Shown here: positions 27,413 through 36,634 of the stretch, piece after piece | Layout: each line of letters opens with the position of its first letter | Numbering within the stretch: position 1 is the first letter of the stretch | NCBI RefSeq assembly: GCF_002499975.2 | Contig: NZ_CP052766.1 | Coordinates: 1,302,001 to 1,366,000 of the forward strand | Origin: Alteromonas pelagimontana | GTDB taxonomy: Bacteria > Pseudomonadota > Gammaproteobacteria > Enterobacterales > Alteromonadaceae | Reading direction: 5' to 3' | DNA length: 64,000 nt | Program-made: the position numbers and the translations under genes | Notes under the pieces: generated by a model | What the model saw: the letters and a program-made list of their open reading frames with translations, nothing else | What the model was told of the DNA's origin: nothing | Databases searched by the model: none

Positions 27413-27931
27413 TTAAGCGATATCGTTACGGAGTAAATTCAGCCAGTAGAATTTCTGTGCCGGTACGCCCTTTAAAAACAGTTTGCCCTGACGTTTGTAG
27501 CCTAATTTAAGCAGCAATTTTTGTGAATCAAAGTTTTCCAAATGGGTCATAGCCGTCAAAAAATCAAACTGAAGGGCAGAATGAGCATACTTAATGACGG
27601 CAGAAGCAGCTTCGTGAGCGTAACCTCTTCCTCGACCTGAGGGTAAATAGGCAAAACCAAGATCCGGGCAGCGAAACAGCTGCCTATTGATCAAACCACA
27701 CATGCCAATGGGTTGCCCCGTCATGCGTAGCTCAACGCTCAATAAACCATAACCCCAGTTATCAAAATGGCCGCAGCAATGATCAACGTATCGTTGCGCG
27801 TCTAGTAAGGAATGCACACCGCGGTTACCGATAAAACGCAGCCATAGAGGGTCCTGATTTAACGTGTAAAGCCAGGCAGCGTCCTGATGGCGCGGCAATC
27901 TAAGCCGCAAACGGGAAGTTACGAGCTCCAT
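27413..27931 (-). CDS. GNAT-family N-acetyltransferase
   Basis: A 172-residue acetyltransferase of the RimJ/RimL type. It begins ELVTSRLRLRLPRHQDAAW, has the acetyl-CoA loop PSGRGRGYAHEA and ends with the usual LENFDSQKLLLKLGYKRQG. The acceptor may be a protein N-terminus or a small molecule; no neighbour helps to decide. It converges with the cyclophilin gene. Confidence 0.88.
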   Translation of the reverse strand: MELVTSRLRLRLPRHQDAAWLYTLNQDPLWLRFIGNRGVHSLLDAQRYVDHCCGHFDNWGYGLLSVELRMTGQPIGMCGLINRQLFRCPDLGFAYLPSGRGRGYAHEAASAVIKYAHSALQFDFLTAMTHLENFDSQKLLLKLGYKRQGKLFLKGVPAQKFYWLNLLRNDIA

Positions 27932-28152
27932 GAGGTATCTGCCACTGAGTTGTCAGAAGGCGCAAGCGTTAGTGTATTTACCTCAACAGCGCAGGAAAAT
28001 TGGTACCGGCTACAAGTAATAGCACAGAAAAAAGCTTGGTAGCAGGATGTATGAAGCAAAGCTATGCCGTATTGTTTACCCGCGTGGCTCTGAACCGCAT
28101 CAGCACTAGCTTGCCGACCTTTGTATTGCCGGATGGATATCAAACTTGCCTC

Positions 28153-28243
28153 CTGCCTGTTTGTTGCAAAAACCTAACAGGCAGTATAACAAGGAAGCCA
28201 GTTCAACTTCATCCGCAATCCGCAGCGGAAACAGAAGTTGAAC
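28153..28243. terminator. Two hairpins downstream of the zinc-type receptor gene
   Basis: GTTCAACTTC (28201-28210) pairs exactly with GAAGTTGAAC (28234-28243), with an inner TCCGC/GCGGA stem, just after the receptor stop. A second stem, CTGCCTGTT (28153-28161) with AACAGGCAG (28176-28184), follows. Neither has a strong T run, so they may end transcription weakly or protect the 3' end. The rest of the gap 27932-28256 shows nothing else. Confidence 0.5.
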
Positions 28244-28256
28244 CAGCAATTTTAGC

Positions 28257-30620
28257 TTAGAAAACCGTGCGCACACCTATAGTGAAGTTGCGCCCCGGTA
28301 ACGGTGCTTTGTCTTTGAGGAAAGAGGTATGTAAGCGCGCCTCTTCGTCAGTCAGGTTATCGGCGTTGGCAAACAAGATCCAGTTTAAGCCGTTAGTCGG
28401 AGTCTCATACTGTATATTGGCGTTTAATAAGGTGTAGCTGTCAGTGAATGTTTCATAGGGCGCGATTTCGTCCTGTTCGTCATTCCATTGAACACCAACC
28501 TCGCCGCTTAGCTGCTGACCCACGTAGCTAAGCGTTGTACCTATTCGCATAGGCGGAATACGGGGTAAATCTTCATTGTTCAGCTTGGCACGTATCATGT
28601 CGCCGTAAACTTCCAATCGCCATGAAGAAGAGAAGTCTACATAGGCTTCTGCTTCCATGCCGTATATGTCAGCATCGGCCTGTTGAAAATAAAATACCGG
28701 TAACCCTTCTTCTTCAGCGTGCTCACCTTCTTCATGTTCTGCACCAAGTGCAGTCAGTCCGGTAGCATTCTGATAAATATAGTCATCGGCCTGATTATAG
28801 AAGAACGACACGGTGTAGCCCCAGTCGCCGGTAAATTTACGGAAGGTTAGATCCAAGTTGGTACTCACTTCTTTTTCTACCGATTTTAGGCCTTCTTCGA
28901 TGTGTCCATCGGCATCTAAATCGTAAACCAGTCCCAGTTCGTAAGTTTGCGTCGCCAAATGCTGGCCACCGGAAAATAATTCCTGCTGGCTTGGCGCGCG
29001 TTCACTACGCGATAAAGTGACAGCCATAGACTGCCCGCGAAGATACTCCCAGTTTATACCTGCCGACATCGACGTACTGGTAAAGTCATAGCCTGCAAAA
29101 CTATAGGTATGCAGCTCTTCCTCGTGCTCATGATCCTGTTCATCCACTTCAAATTCTAAAGCGATGTCCTGCACATCAAACTCAGTGCGCTCTACCCGAC
29201 CGCCTAATTCTAACGTGATGTTGTCTATTTTCTTTTGCTCAATCAAATATAACGCGTAGCTTGTGGTTTCAGTTGCCGGTGTAAATGCTTCTTCACCAAT
29301 GGCTTCGTAATCGCTGTTGGTAGCCTCTATACCGACGACGCCATGCCAGCCATTAATATCAGCGTGATCAGCCGAAATGCGCACATTGGTGCCTTCATTG
29401 TTGAAGACGGTGCCAATTTCCCCTTCTTCAAGTTCAGCGTGGCTGTAATCGGTATAGGCAGCGGCAAACTTAACGTTGGTAATTCCTTTAACTGGGGAAT
29501 GCCATTCGCCCATTGTCTGATAACGAGTCATATCTACATCAAGACGGGTGCCTGCTTCAGCCTCAGCGGTTAGCTCTTCCTCTTCTTCGTCATGATGATG
29601 TTCATGGGAATGCCCTGGCACGCCGTAAAGATTATCCAGCTTCTCAACTGCAAAACCAATGTAGCCCTCATCCTGAATGTAGCTTAACCCAGCAGTGAAA
29701 TCTGTGGTATCCATTGCGCTGTTTTGTAGCACGCCGTAAGGTTCATCGCCGTCAGGCGCTATAGATGCATAGCCAGGTATATCAACGTTTTCGGTTTTAC
29801 GCTTATAGCCATCGAAATGATAGGCAAAATCACCGACACCATGGGTAATATCCACTTTTCCGAACTTGCCATTATCGGCAGTGGAATAACGCACTTCAGC
29901 TTCTCCTTCCATTGCTAAAGGCATGGTTTGGGGAATGCGTTTGTCTACTACGTTTACCACTCCACCGATGGCTCCACTACCATACTGCAATGTTGCAGGT
30001 CCACGAAGTACTTCTATTTGCGTGGCGCTTGAAGAACTTGCTGCCACGTTGTGATCCGGGCCCACGCGAGATACATCAGAAACATCCAGCCCATTTTGCA
30101 CAATTTTGACCCTTGGGCCAGCGTTGCCGCGGATTATAGGGCTGCTGGAGACCGGCCCAAAATAAGTGCTGTGTACACCCGGAGTGCTGCTAAGGGTTTC
30201 GCCAAGCGTCGGCGCCTGATTTTTTCTTAGCTCTTCTGCAGTAATGACTGACACAGGTGTTACCGACTCTAATACAGACGACTGCATGGCCGTAGCGGTA
30301 ACAGTAATGTTTTCGACTGAGGAGCGTGTGAGATTAAAATTTACTGTTTTATCCCCCGTCACACTGCCCAGCTCCTTATCGCCATGCAAGTAGCGATTGG
30401 ATGCAACATGCATATGAACGTCGGCTTGATTAATATCGTTGAAACGGTACATTCCGTTTTCATCTGTCAGCGCCACCCGCCGCGAGCCTTCAATTTTTAC
30501 TTCAGCTCCCGCAATGGGATTGCCGTCATCGTCAGTGACTTTACCGGAAATAGTAGCTGCAGCAGCAGCGCCTGAAAATAGCGAGAAAATGGTAAGAGTA
30601 ATTAAGGAATATTTAAACAT
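28257..30620 (-). CDS. TonB-dependent receptor, probable zinc receptor (ZnuD-like)
   Basis: A 787-residue outer-membrane receptor. The start at 30620 is chosen because AAAAGG precedes it and the signal peptide (FKYSLITLTIFSLFSGAAAA) follows; upstream ATGs at 30635 and 30650 overlap an operator. After the signal comes a carboxypeptidase-like beta domain (ISGKVTDDDGNPIAGAEVKI), then the plug (IEVLRGPATLQYGSGAIGGV) and barrel. Barrel loops carry metal-binding clusters: HSHEHHHDEEEEE, DQDHEHEEE and EHEEGEHAEEEG. Such His/Glu loops and the two Zur-like boxes upstream point to zinc import, as for Neisseria ZnuD. No zinc ABC transporter is beside it. Confidence 0.88.
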   Translation of the reverse strand: MFKYSLITLTIFSLFSGAAAAATISGKVTDDDGNPIAGAEVKIEGSRRVALTDENGMYRFNDINQADVHMHVASNRYLHGDKELGSVTGDKTVNFNLTRSSVENITVTATAMQSSVLESVTPVSVITAEELRKNQAPTLGETLSSTPGVHSTYFGPVSSSPIIRGNAGPRVKIVQNGLDVSDVSRVGPDHNVAASSSSATQIEVLRGPATLQYGSGAIGGVVNVVDKRIPQTMPLAMEGEAEVRYSTADNGKFGKVDITHGVGDFAYHFDGYKRKTENVDIPGYASIAPDGDEPYGVLQNSAMDTTDFTAGLSYIQDEGYIGFAVEKLDNLYGVPGHSHEHHHDEEEEELTAEAEAGTRLDVDMTRYQTMGEWHSPVKGITNVKFAAAYTDYSHAELEEGEIGTVFNNEGTNVRISADHADINGWHGVVGIEATNSDYEAIGEEAFTPATETTSYALYLIEQKKIDNITLELGGRVERTEFDVQDIALEFEVDEQDHEHEEELHTYSFAGYDFTSTSMSAGINWEYLRGQSMAVTLSRSERAPSQQELFSGGQHLATQTYELGLVYDLDADGHIEEGLKSVEKEVSTNLDLTFRKFTGDWGYTVSFFYNQADDYIYQNATGLTALGAEHEEGEHAEEEGLPVFYFQQADADIYGMEAEAYVDFSSSWRLEVYGDMIRAKLNNEDLPRIPPMRIGTTLSYVGQQLSGEVGVQWNDEQDEIAPYETFTDSYTLLNANIQYETPTNGLNWILFANADNLTDEEARLHTSFLKDKAPLPGRNFTIGVRTVF

Positions 30621-30634
30621 CGGCCTTTTGTCCA

Positions 30635-30670
30635 TGTTATAAAGTAACATTGTACTGTTACGTTATAACA
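30635..30670. promoter_or_regulatory. Two tandem Zur-like boxes
   Basis: TGTTA-TAAAG-TAACA (30635-30649) and TGTTA-CGTTA-TAACA (30656-30670) both have the TGTTA-N5-TAACA form of gammaproteobacterial Zur sites. Their centres are 21 bases apart, two helical turns. They lie directly upstream of the receptor start at 30620, which implies repression when zinc is plentiful. Confidence 0.75.
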
Positions 30671-30776
30671 TTTTTATCGCTCCGACAATCACCTTAGTGG
30701 CGATTGGTCGTAAGAAGTGCCAATTCTGTCGAACCACACAAATCTTTATTGTTAAACTGAGTGAAGATAGCTGTAG

Positions 30777-31748
30777 TCAGGCGCGGCTGATGGGGAAGTT
30801 AAGTACTTCCTGAATGTGGGTGGCGCCAGTTTTTAACATGAGTAATCGGTCGATACCTAATGCGACGCCAGCGCAATCTGGCAGCCCATGTTCCAGCGCA
30901 TGTAAAAAATGTTCATCGACGGGTAAACTATCTAAACCCAAGGCGAGCCGTAGCCTGTTATCGTTTTCAAAACGTTTACGCTGTTCATCCGCATTTGCCA
31001 GTTCATAAAAACCGTTAGCCAGTTCTGCCCCTTTAAAATACACTTCAAACCTGTCGGCAATGCGCGGGTCCTGGGGATTAAGGCGGGCCAAGGCTGCCTG
31101 GCTTGCCGGAAAACCATGAACAAAGCACGGACGTTCCGAGCCGATTGCAGGTTCAATAACCCCGCTAAACAAAAGCTGTAACTTATCATCACGTCCTAAA
31201 GCTGCGGTGTCAGTCACATCAATTCCAAACTTCACCATTGCCTGCTCAAGTTCGTGCTCAGTGGCAACTAAGGGGTCCAGATTAACCACGACATCAAACA
31301 AGTGTTGGTAAGTGAAGGTATCGGCAGGCTCAGTGGCAAGCGTTATCTGTAACAGTTCATCCACTTCTTTCATTAACGCATGATGGTTGAAGTTTGGTCG
31401 ATACCATTCCAGCATAGTAAATTCGGGATTATGCCAGCGCCCTGCCCCTTCATGGCGAAACGCTTTGCAAATCTGATAAATTGCGCCGCTTTGCGCACAA
31501 AGCAACCGTTTCATCGCATATTCAGGAGACGTTTGCAGATACAACCGTTCCGCCTGCCCGGTGTGACTATGACGAAAGTCGCAGGAAAAAGCGCTTAAAT
31601 GAACATCGGTTACCGTACCGTGGGAAAGCAGCGGCGTGTCGACTTCCAGTACGTTCCTATCTTCAAAAAACTGTCGCAATGTTTTAAGTAATTGCGCACG
31701 GGCGTGGCGATGTGATTGAGGGGCTGTAGGGTGCCAGTCAGAAAACAT
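30777..31748 (-). CDS. epmA: EF-P (R)-beta-lysine ligase
   Basis: A 323-residue class II lysyl-tRNA-synthetase-like enzyme without the anticodon domain. The motifs are VLEVDTPLLSHGTVTDVHL, QTSPEYAMKRLL, ICKAFRHEGAGRWHNPEFTMLEWY (class II motif 2 region) and a final GVALGIDRLLML (motif 3). EpmA attaches beta-lysine to a conserved lysine of elongation factor P. Its partners efp and epmB lie next to it at 32024 and 32618, so all three parts of the pathway but the hydroxylase are here. Confidence 0.95.
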   Translation of the reverse strand: MFSDWHPTAPQSHRHARAQLLKTLRQFFEDRNVLEVDTPLLSHGTVTDVHLSAFSCDFRHSHTGQAERLYLQTSPEYAMKRLLCAQSGAIYQICKAFRHEGAGRWHNPEFTMLEWYRPNFNHHALMKEVDELLQITLATEPADTFTYQHLFDVVVNLDPLVATEHELEQAMVKFGIDVTDTAALGRDDKLQLLFSGVIEPAIGSERPCFVHGFPASQAALARLNPQDPRIADRFEVYFKGAELANGFYELANADEQRKRFENDNRLRLALGLDSLPVDEHFLHALEHGLPDCAGVALGIDRLLMLKTGATHIQEVLNFPISRA

Positions 31749-31842
31749 TTAGCTAACCCAAACCCGGGAAAAGAAGTGTTGTGTAAACATTAAATATAGT
31801 CACTGCGTTAAAATAGGATTATTGATTCTTATTAAACTGATG

Positions 31843-31970
31843 TTGGCTCGTTGACGAGATTTTTGTGCAAAGCGGGATTTCGTATGTCATAGCGGGTTGT
31901 CGCTACAAAGCGCAACGATACCAGGCGCAAAAAGACCGGTATGAGCGGCGCGGACTATTCCCAATTGGGA
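31843..31970 (+). repeat. Long imperfect palindromic repeat, copy 1
   Basis: These ~128 bases match 59765-59897 in the same orientation, from TTGGCTCG through ATTTTTGTGCA, GCGGGATTTCGTA, AAAGCGCAACGAT and GAGCGGCGCGG. About four in five positions agree by eye and copy 1 lacks about five bases. It lies between epmA and the efp terminator. Confidence 0.8.
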
Positions 31971-31980
31971 TTAGTTAATT

Positions 31981-32014
31981 AATAAAACAAACGGTGAAAC
32001 CGTTCCACCGTTTG
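31981..32014 (-). terminator. Intrinsic terminator of efp
   Basis: CAAACGGTG (31988-31996) and CACCGTTTG (32006-32014) form a nine-pair stem. On the minus strand it is followed by TTTTATT. It lies ten bases after the efp stop codon. Confidence 0.85.
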
Positions 32015-32023
32015 TCATTTCGG

Positions 32024-32593
32024 TTACTTCTGCGCGCGGGACGCGTATTCGCCAGAGCGTGTGTCCACGCGAATAACTTCACCGGTTTGCACAAATAAAG
32101 GAACGCGTACTACCGCACCTGTGCTCAATGTCGCGGGTTTGCCGCCAGTTCCTGCAGTATCTCCTTTTAATCCCGGATCGGTTTCAGTAATTTCCAGTTC
32201 TACGAAATTAGGAGGAGTAACAGTAATTGGCGTACCATTCCACAACGTAATAGTGCATAAGTCGTTTTCTACCAGCCACTTCACATTCTCACCAACCGCT
32301 TTTTCGTCAGCGGCTATCTGTTCGAATGTTTCATTGTTCATAAAGTGGTAGAATTCGCCATCTGTGTAGAGATAGGCCAGTTCGGTATCCATCACGTCTG
32401 CGCCTTCAACGGTCTCGCCAGAGCGGAAGGTTTTTTCCAGCACTTTGCCAGAAATCAGTTTACGGATTTTAACCCGGTTAAATGCCTGCCCTTTGCCAGG
32501 TTTTACGTACTCGTTTTCGAGAATGTTACAAGGCTCGCCGTCCATCATGATCTTCAGGCCGCCTTTAAATTCGTTTGTGCTGTAAAAAGCCAT
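32024..32593 (-). CDS. efp: Elongation factor P
   Basis: A 189-residue protein started at 32593 ([12 protein letters not shown]); the frame is open upstream, but that part is antisense to epmB and not part of the family. The modification loop reads VKPGKGQAF, with the lysine that receives beta-lysine. The three beta-barrel domains have normal length and the C-terminus has [24 protein letters not shown] relieves ribosomes stalled on proline runs. It is divergent from epmB with only about 25 bases between the starts, so the promoters overlap. Confidence 0.97.
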   Translation of the reverse strand: MAFYSTNEFKGGLKIMMDGEPCNILENEYVKPGKGQAFNRVKIRKLISGKVLEKTFRSGETVEGADVMDTELAYLYTDGEFYHFMNNETFEQIAADEKAVGENVKWLVENDLCTITLWNGTPITVTPPNFVELEITETDPGLKGDTAGTGGKPATLSTGAVVRVPLFVQTGEVIRVDTRSGEYASRAQK

Positions 32594-32617
32594 AATTCCT
32601 CTGCCAAAACAAAAGGT

Positions 32618-33655
32618 GTGAAAAAAGAAGTGGCGCAAATAATACCTAAAAAACCCGTATCTGTAGAGCATAACTGGCAAAAAGAGTTAGCAAAAAGCTT
32701 TACTGACCCGGTTACCTTGCTTAAGTATCTGAATTTGGACGAGCAAACGTATGCCAAACATGGCAAAGCCAGACAGCTTTTCCCCATGCGGGTGCCGCGT
32801 CATTTTGTCGATTTAATGGAAAAGGGTAACTGGCAAGATCCCTTGCTGCGTCAGATAATGCCAATGACTGACGAATTTATTGTACAGCCAGGGTATTTTC
32901 AGGATCCGTTAGAAGAACATGACACCGCAGGCAAAGGCTTGCTGCACAAGTACGATAGCCGTGTGTTGCTGATTGTTCGTGGTGGCTGTGCAGTAAATTG
33001 CCGCTACTGCTTTCGGCGTCATTTCCCCTATGCTGACAACGCCGTCAGTAAAGATCAGTGGCAGCCAACCCTTGATTATATTGCCAGTGATCCTGCTATT
33101 GATGAGGTGATATTTTCCGGCGGCGATCCACTGATGGCCAAGGATGAACACTTGCGGTGGCTTGCCGGAAAAATCAGCGACATATCCCATGTAAAGCGGC
33201 TGCGTATTCACACCCGCTTGCCTGTTGTGCTTCCTAGTCGGTTGGACAGCGCATTTATGGACTGGTTTACCCAGAGCCGTTTACAACCGGTAATGGTGAT
33301 ACACGCCAATCATGCCAATGAAATTAGCGAACCGCTTAAGCGCAAACTCAGGCAGTTGCAGCAGGCAGGCGTCACATTATTAAATCAAGCGGTGTTGCTA
33401 GCAGGAGTGAACGATGAAGCAGATGCACTGGTAGCACTGCACGAAGCGCTTTTTGCAGCCGGCGTAATGCCCTACTATTTGCACGTACTCGACAAAGTAC
33501 AGGGGGCAGCGCATTTTGACGTAACAGAGGACAAAGCAAGGTCGCTGATGGCGCAAGTGATAAAGCGTCAGCCAGGATATCTGGTTCCTAAACTCGTCAG
33601 AGAAATAGGTGGACAGCCTGGCAAAACGCCTATCGACTTACGTTTACATCCTTAA
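32618..33655 (+). CDS. epmB: EF-P-modifying L-lysine 2,3-aminomutase
   Basis: A radical-SAM aminomutase of about 345 residues. The cluster motif is CAVNCRYC (CxxxCxxC) followed by FRRHFPY, and IFSGGDPLM follows for SAM binding. It converts lysine to (R)-beta-lysine for EpmA. The start is uncertain: GTG at 32618 and GTG at 32630 are both possible with an AAAAGG nearby. The open frame extending left to 32345 is antisense to efp and is not used. Confidence 0.93.
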   Translation: MKKEVAQIIPKKPVSVEHNWQKELAKSFTDPVTLLKYLNLDEQTYAKHGKARQLFPMRVPRHFVDLMEKGNWQDPLLRQIMPMTDEFIVQPGYFQDPLEEHDTAGKGLLHKYDSRVLLIVRGGCAVNCRYCFRRHFPYADNAVSKDQWQPTLDYIASDPAIDEVIFSGGDPLMAKDEHLRWLAGKISDISHVKRLRIHTRLPVVLPSRLDSAFMDWFTQSRLQPVMVIHANHANEISEPLKRKLRQLQQAGVTLLNQAVLLAGVNDEADALVALHEALFAAGVMPYYLHVLDKVQGAAHFDVTEDKARSLMAQVIKRQPGYLVPKLVREIGGQPGKTPIDLRLHP

Positions 33656-33850
33656 TCACGCGTAGGTATCGACGTTGGCGCCTACAGCAGGATTATGAGA
33701 TGGTGAAGATTTTGGTACGTCAGCGGCCGATTCCAGCAGCTGAAGCGTCGCCTGACCCTCTTGCTTTTGCTGACTTTTTGCCAGCTTCAGAGAAGCCAAT
33801 TCAAGCGTCGCACCGGACGTTCCAGAGGCGTTAGCACCTTGTAGATCCAT
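33656..33850 (-). CDS. YjfB-like putative motility protein
   Basis: A 64-residue protein that starts with MDLQG and ends NPAVGANVDTYA. This resembles the YjfB family pattern, in which a short helical protein ends with a LGxxIDxxA motif. It has no signal peptide or membrane segment. The family is linked to motility only by annotation and its role is not known. It converges exactly on epmB, the two stop codons lying side by side. Confidence 0.65.
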   Translation of the reverse strand: MDLQGANASGTSGATLELASLKLAKSQQKQEGQATLQLLESAADVPKSSPSHNPAVGANVDTYA

Positions 33851-33957
33851 ACCAGTTTCCTATGTTACTTGTCGCACAGTTAAAAAGTGGGCAGAATTGC
33901 CCACCTCACCGAATTATCGACCATACTTTATCTATCTTTAGTTTTTTTCGAGGAAAT

Positions 33958-34272
33958 ATGCAGGCTATTCACGCACAGTTACAGGAAACCATACAAACAT
34001 TATATCGCAAAGCTATTGATGCTGACGAAGCATTGGACCGCTTACAACAGGCGCAGCAGGGTAAATTCAAGACCATTTTTACCAAAGACAGCGGTTTTCG
34101 TACCGAATCAAAACGCTTTAGTCCTTATGTGCAAGAAATTGTTAGCGACTGGGAAGACCTTAAGACCCTGGACGATGACAACGCCAAAGTAGCATTACCT
34201 GAATTGGTGAAAAAGCTGGAGCAGATCCTGACAACGCTACATCAATTTCAAGCTACTGTTGGCAAAGCCTGA
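33958..34272 (+). CDS. Hypothetical small helical protein
   Basis: A 104-residue protein started at 33958, where GAGGAA gives a good ribosome site. It is almost entirely helical and charged, with heptad-like patterns (LQETIQTLYRKAIDADEALD and LPELVKKLEQILTTLHQF). No cysteine, signal peptide or membrane segment is present. I do not recognise the family. A central segment, FTKDSGFRTESKRF, is the most polar and might be a binding loop. The neighbours give no functional hint. Confidence 0.7.
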   Translation: MQAIHAQLQETIQTLYRKAIDADEALDRLQQAQQGKFKTIFTKDSGFRTESKRFSPYVQEIVSDWEDLKTLDDDNAKVALPELVKKLEQILTTLHQFQATVGKA

Positions 34273-34322
34273 TACTATCTCCCTTCGGGCGCGGAGTGAG
34301 CCCACATCATGGCAAAATAAGG

Positions 34323-35612
34323 TCAATGCTGATAGAGAGGCATTTCCTGCAGACGCGAACGAATTTTCGCCACTTCCTGCAAATATGCCTCGCTGTCTAC
34401 TTTATCAAACCGCAATTCAAACTGCGCCTTACTCAGCCCTTCTACTAATCCATCGATGTCGGGCATGATAAGCGACTCATCTTCAGCATTTATTAGCTGC
34501 TGCTGAAGCTCCCGGGCAAATTCCGGATTACTCGCAGCACGAGCTAGTTCCACACCGGCCATATCAGCCGTAAGATCGACGAAGCTGTAACCACTGCCGT
34601 CCATTGAGCGATCCATTAATTCTTTAAACTCGCCGATAGCAAAGGTTAGCGCCTGTTCACTATGCAACTGCAACGCCGCTGAAATAATAAAATGCTTGGC
34701 TAAGTCTTCGCGATCTTTTAACAGCGCCGGTGCCGCAGGCTTTAATGCTTTATCTGCGTTGGGCTGAACGTCGCCCACAATATTGGCGAGACGATGGTGA
34801 CCAACAAATATTGCCAGACCAAAAATTGCGGCTTTATTATGTAACACTGCGGTTTCGGGCGTGCTTCGCTGTTGCACCCGCGTCATTAGCACACGAAGAT
34901 AATCAAGCAACCGTTGGCGATCTTCACTTAACGCCATTTGCTGCCAGGATATGTAGCGCAGATAATAGGCGGTGAGATCACGTAATTCATCATCCTGATC
35001 CACACTCAACCCATTTTTTACTTCATTGAGTTGTTTTAGCAGGCCATCCATCGGTTTAAGTTGAACGGCGAGCACCTGCTCACTCATTGTCACAGAATTG
35101 ATTTGCTTACGGGCCAAAGAAGCAATATCACTTTTTGTCCACCAATTTACACCCAGCTCGACCAGCCCAACCGCCATACTGCCGGGAATTTTTAAACTGC
35201 CGATGCTGACATAATCAATGTCTAATTTATTCCCTGGTAGCACGACGGATTCCACATTCAAATACCAATCGCGACCGAATATCGGCACCGCTACGCTCGC
35301 CTCAAAAAGCGTATTAGACGCTGAAACATTGACTTTACCGCGAAAGCTGGCACTTGCCCGCTGAACAAAACCCACCAGACTATCGAATTGTGTTTCCGAA
35401 ACGGTAATCGTATGTTCGTCGTGCCGGTCGCGAATACTTTCTTCAATCTGCGTAAGCAGTTTTTTAACGGTATCAGCTTCATTCATTTGCTCAGAAGCGT
35501 TGGAACGGACTTGCGGCTCAGTGTCTATCATTAACAGCACAAGACCAGCCAGAACAATCAGTAGTACTGCAATGAATGCAAGAAAACCACGCAACAAAGT
35601 CAAACGCGACAC
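34323..35612 (-). CDS. Hypothetical membrane-anchored protein
   Basis: A 429-residue protein with one N-terminal membrane helix (LLRGFLAFIAVLLIVLAGLVL) and a large, probably periplasmic part. The first half reads like a beta-rich domain (VNVSASNTLFEASVAVPIFG, then LDIDYVSIGSLKIPG). The second half is helical and ends with a segment rich in charged residues. I do not recognise a family. It stands alone between a small helical protein and a HAD hydrolase, on the same strand as the latter but about 100 bases downstream of it. Confidence 0.75.
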   Translation of the reverse strand: MSRLTLLRGFLAFIAVLLIVLAGLVLLMIDTEPQVRSNASEQMNEADTVKKLLTQIEESIRDRHDEHTITVSETQFDSLVGFVQRASASFRGKVNVSASNTLFEASVAVPIFGRDWYLNVESVVLPGNKLDIDYVSIGSLKIPGSMAVGLVELGVNWWTKSDIASLARKQINSVTMSEQVLAVQLKPMDGLLKQLNEVKNGLSVDQDDELRDLTAYYLRYISWQQMALSEDRQRLLDYLRVLMTRVQQRSTPETAVLHNKAAIFGLAIFVGHHRLANIVGDVQPNADKALKPAAPALLKDREDLAKHFIISAALQLHSEQALTFAIGEFKELMDRSMDGSGYSFVDLTADMAGVELARAASNPEFARELQQQLINAEDESLIMPDIDGLVEGLSKAQFELRFDKVDSEAYLQEVAKIRSRLQEMPLYQH

Positions 35613-35716
35613 CCTTCTTTTTTATTTATCCGGCTATTTTTTGCTATCCCGACAGGGAAATCAATCTTAATCCGGTTTCTTTACCGGAAATTACGTTGTG
35701 TACCGTGCAAGCGGTG

Positions 35717-36394
35717 TTAATCTGAAATCTCGATTGCCAGCCATTCTTTTAAAGATGTATATTTCGCTGTTGCCATCGAAAAATCGTGATGTTTGGAATG
35801 CGGAGTAGGAATAACGACGCATTTTATACCGGCTTCCACTGCGGACTGCATACCGTGTGCAGTATCTTCAACAGCGACACAATTCTCTGCCGCAATGCCC
35901 AGTTCCTGCATGGCCTTGATATAACAATCCGGGGCAGGTTTACTGTTTTCTACATCTTCCACCGCTACTGTGACCGTTACCATTTTGTCAAAACCATGGG
36001 TGGATAACGTGCGCTCTACCGATATACGACTGCCGCCAGTAACGATAGCCAATTTATAGCCAGCATTATGACAGCGCATTATTGCGTCTTTCGCGTTCGG
36101 CATCAGCGGGAAGGCCTGCTTTTCAAGATACTGCCGGGTTAGCTCGTGTTTTGCTTCTGCCAATCTTGCCGGAGGAACATTTAAATTAAAGTGTTCGACA
36201 ATATCAACAGCATTCTGATTAACGGGTATCCCTGCCAGCGCGTCAGAATAATAATCTTCGGAAAGTGCTAAATCGTACTCTTTCAATACCTGGCTCCAGA
36301 GATCAAAATGGGTGGATTCAGAATCAATGAGAGTACCGTCGTGGTCAAAAAGTACGGCTTTCGTATTTACATTAATGGCATTTTCTTTCGCCAT
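35717..36394 (-). CDS. HAD-superfamily phosphatase (beta-phosphoglucomutase-like)
   Basis: A 225-residue haloacid-dehalogenase hydrolase. Motif I is FDHDGTLIDSE with both aspartates, motif II is IVTGGSR, motif III has KPAPDCY and motif IV is AVEDTAHG. A helical cap is inserted after motif I. These enzymes remove phosphate from sugars or nucleotides; the substrate is unknown. The upstream gap (36395-36634) separates it from the phytochrome gene on the same strand. Confidence 0.92.
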   Translation of the reverse strand: MAKENAINVNTKAVLFDHDGTLIDSESTHFDLWSQVLKEYDLALSEDYYSDALAGIPVNQNAVDIVEHFNLNVPPARLAEAKHELTRQYLEKQAFPLMPNAKDAIMRCHNAGYKLAIVTGGSRISVERTLSTHGFDKMVTVTVAVEDVENSKPAPDCYIKAMQELGIAAENCVAVEDTAHGMQSAVEAGIKCVVIPTPHSKHHDFSMATAKYTSLKEWLAIEISD

Positions 36395-36634
36395 AGGTCA
36401 ACCTCCTGTTACGCGGATAAAATGAAACCGCAACACCAATATTTGATTACGCAGTTAAGATGGCGGTAGAAACGGGAGATTTCTGCAGCGCACGCTCTGT
36501 TTAAGAAGGAAGCGTGCTCCGCCTTTCACATTCGATACTTTACTTGTTTTAGAGTATGGAAAACAATGCTCAAGTTTTAGTAGTTCATATAGCAAATCTT
36601 TTTACCCACTGGAAAGCAGAACTTGTTACGTATG

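Noticed and set aside
32345..32617. Upstream extension of the epmB open frame
   Set aside because: It is antisense to the N-terminal part of efp, has no epmB similarity, and a GTG start with a nearby ribosome site exists at 32618 or 32630.
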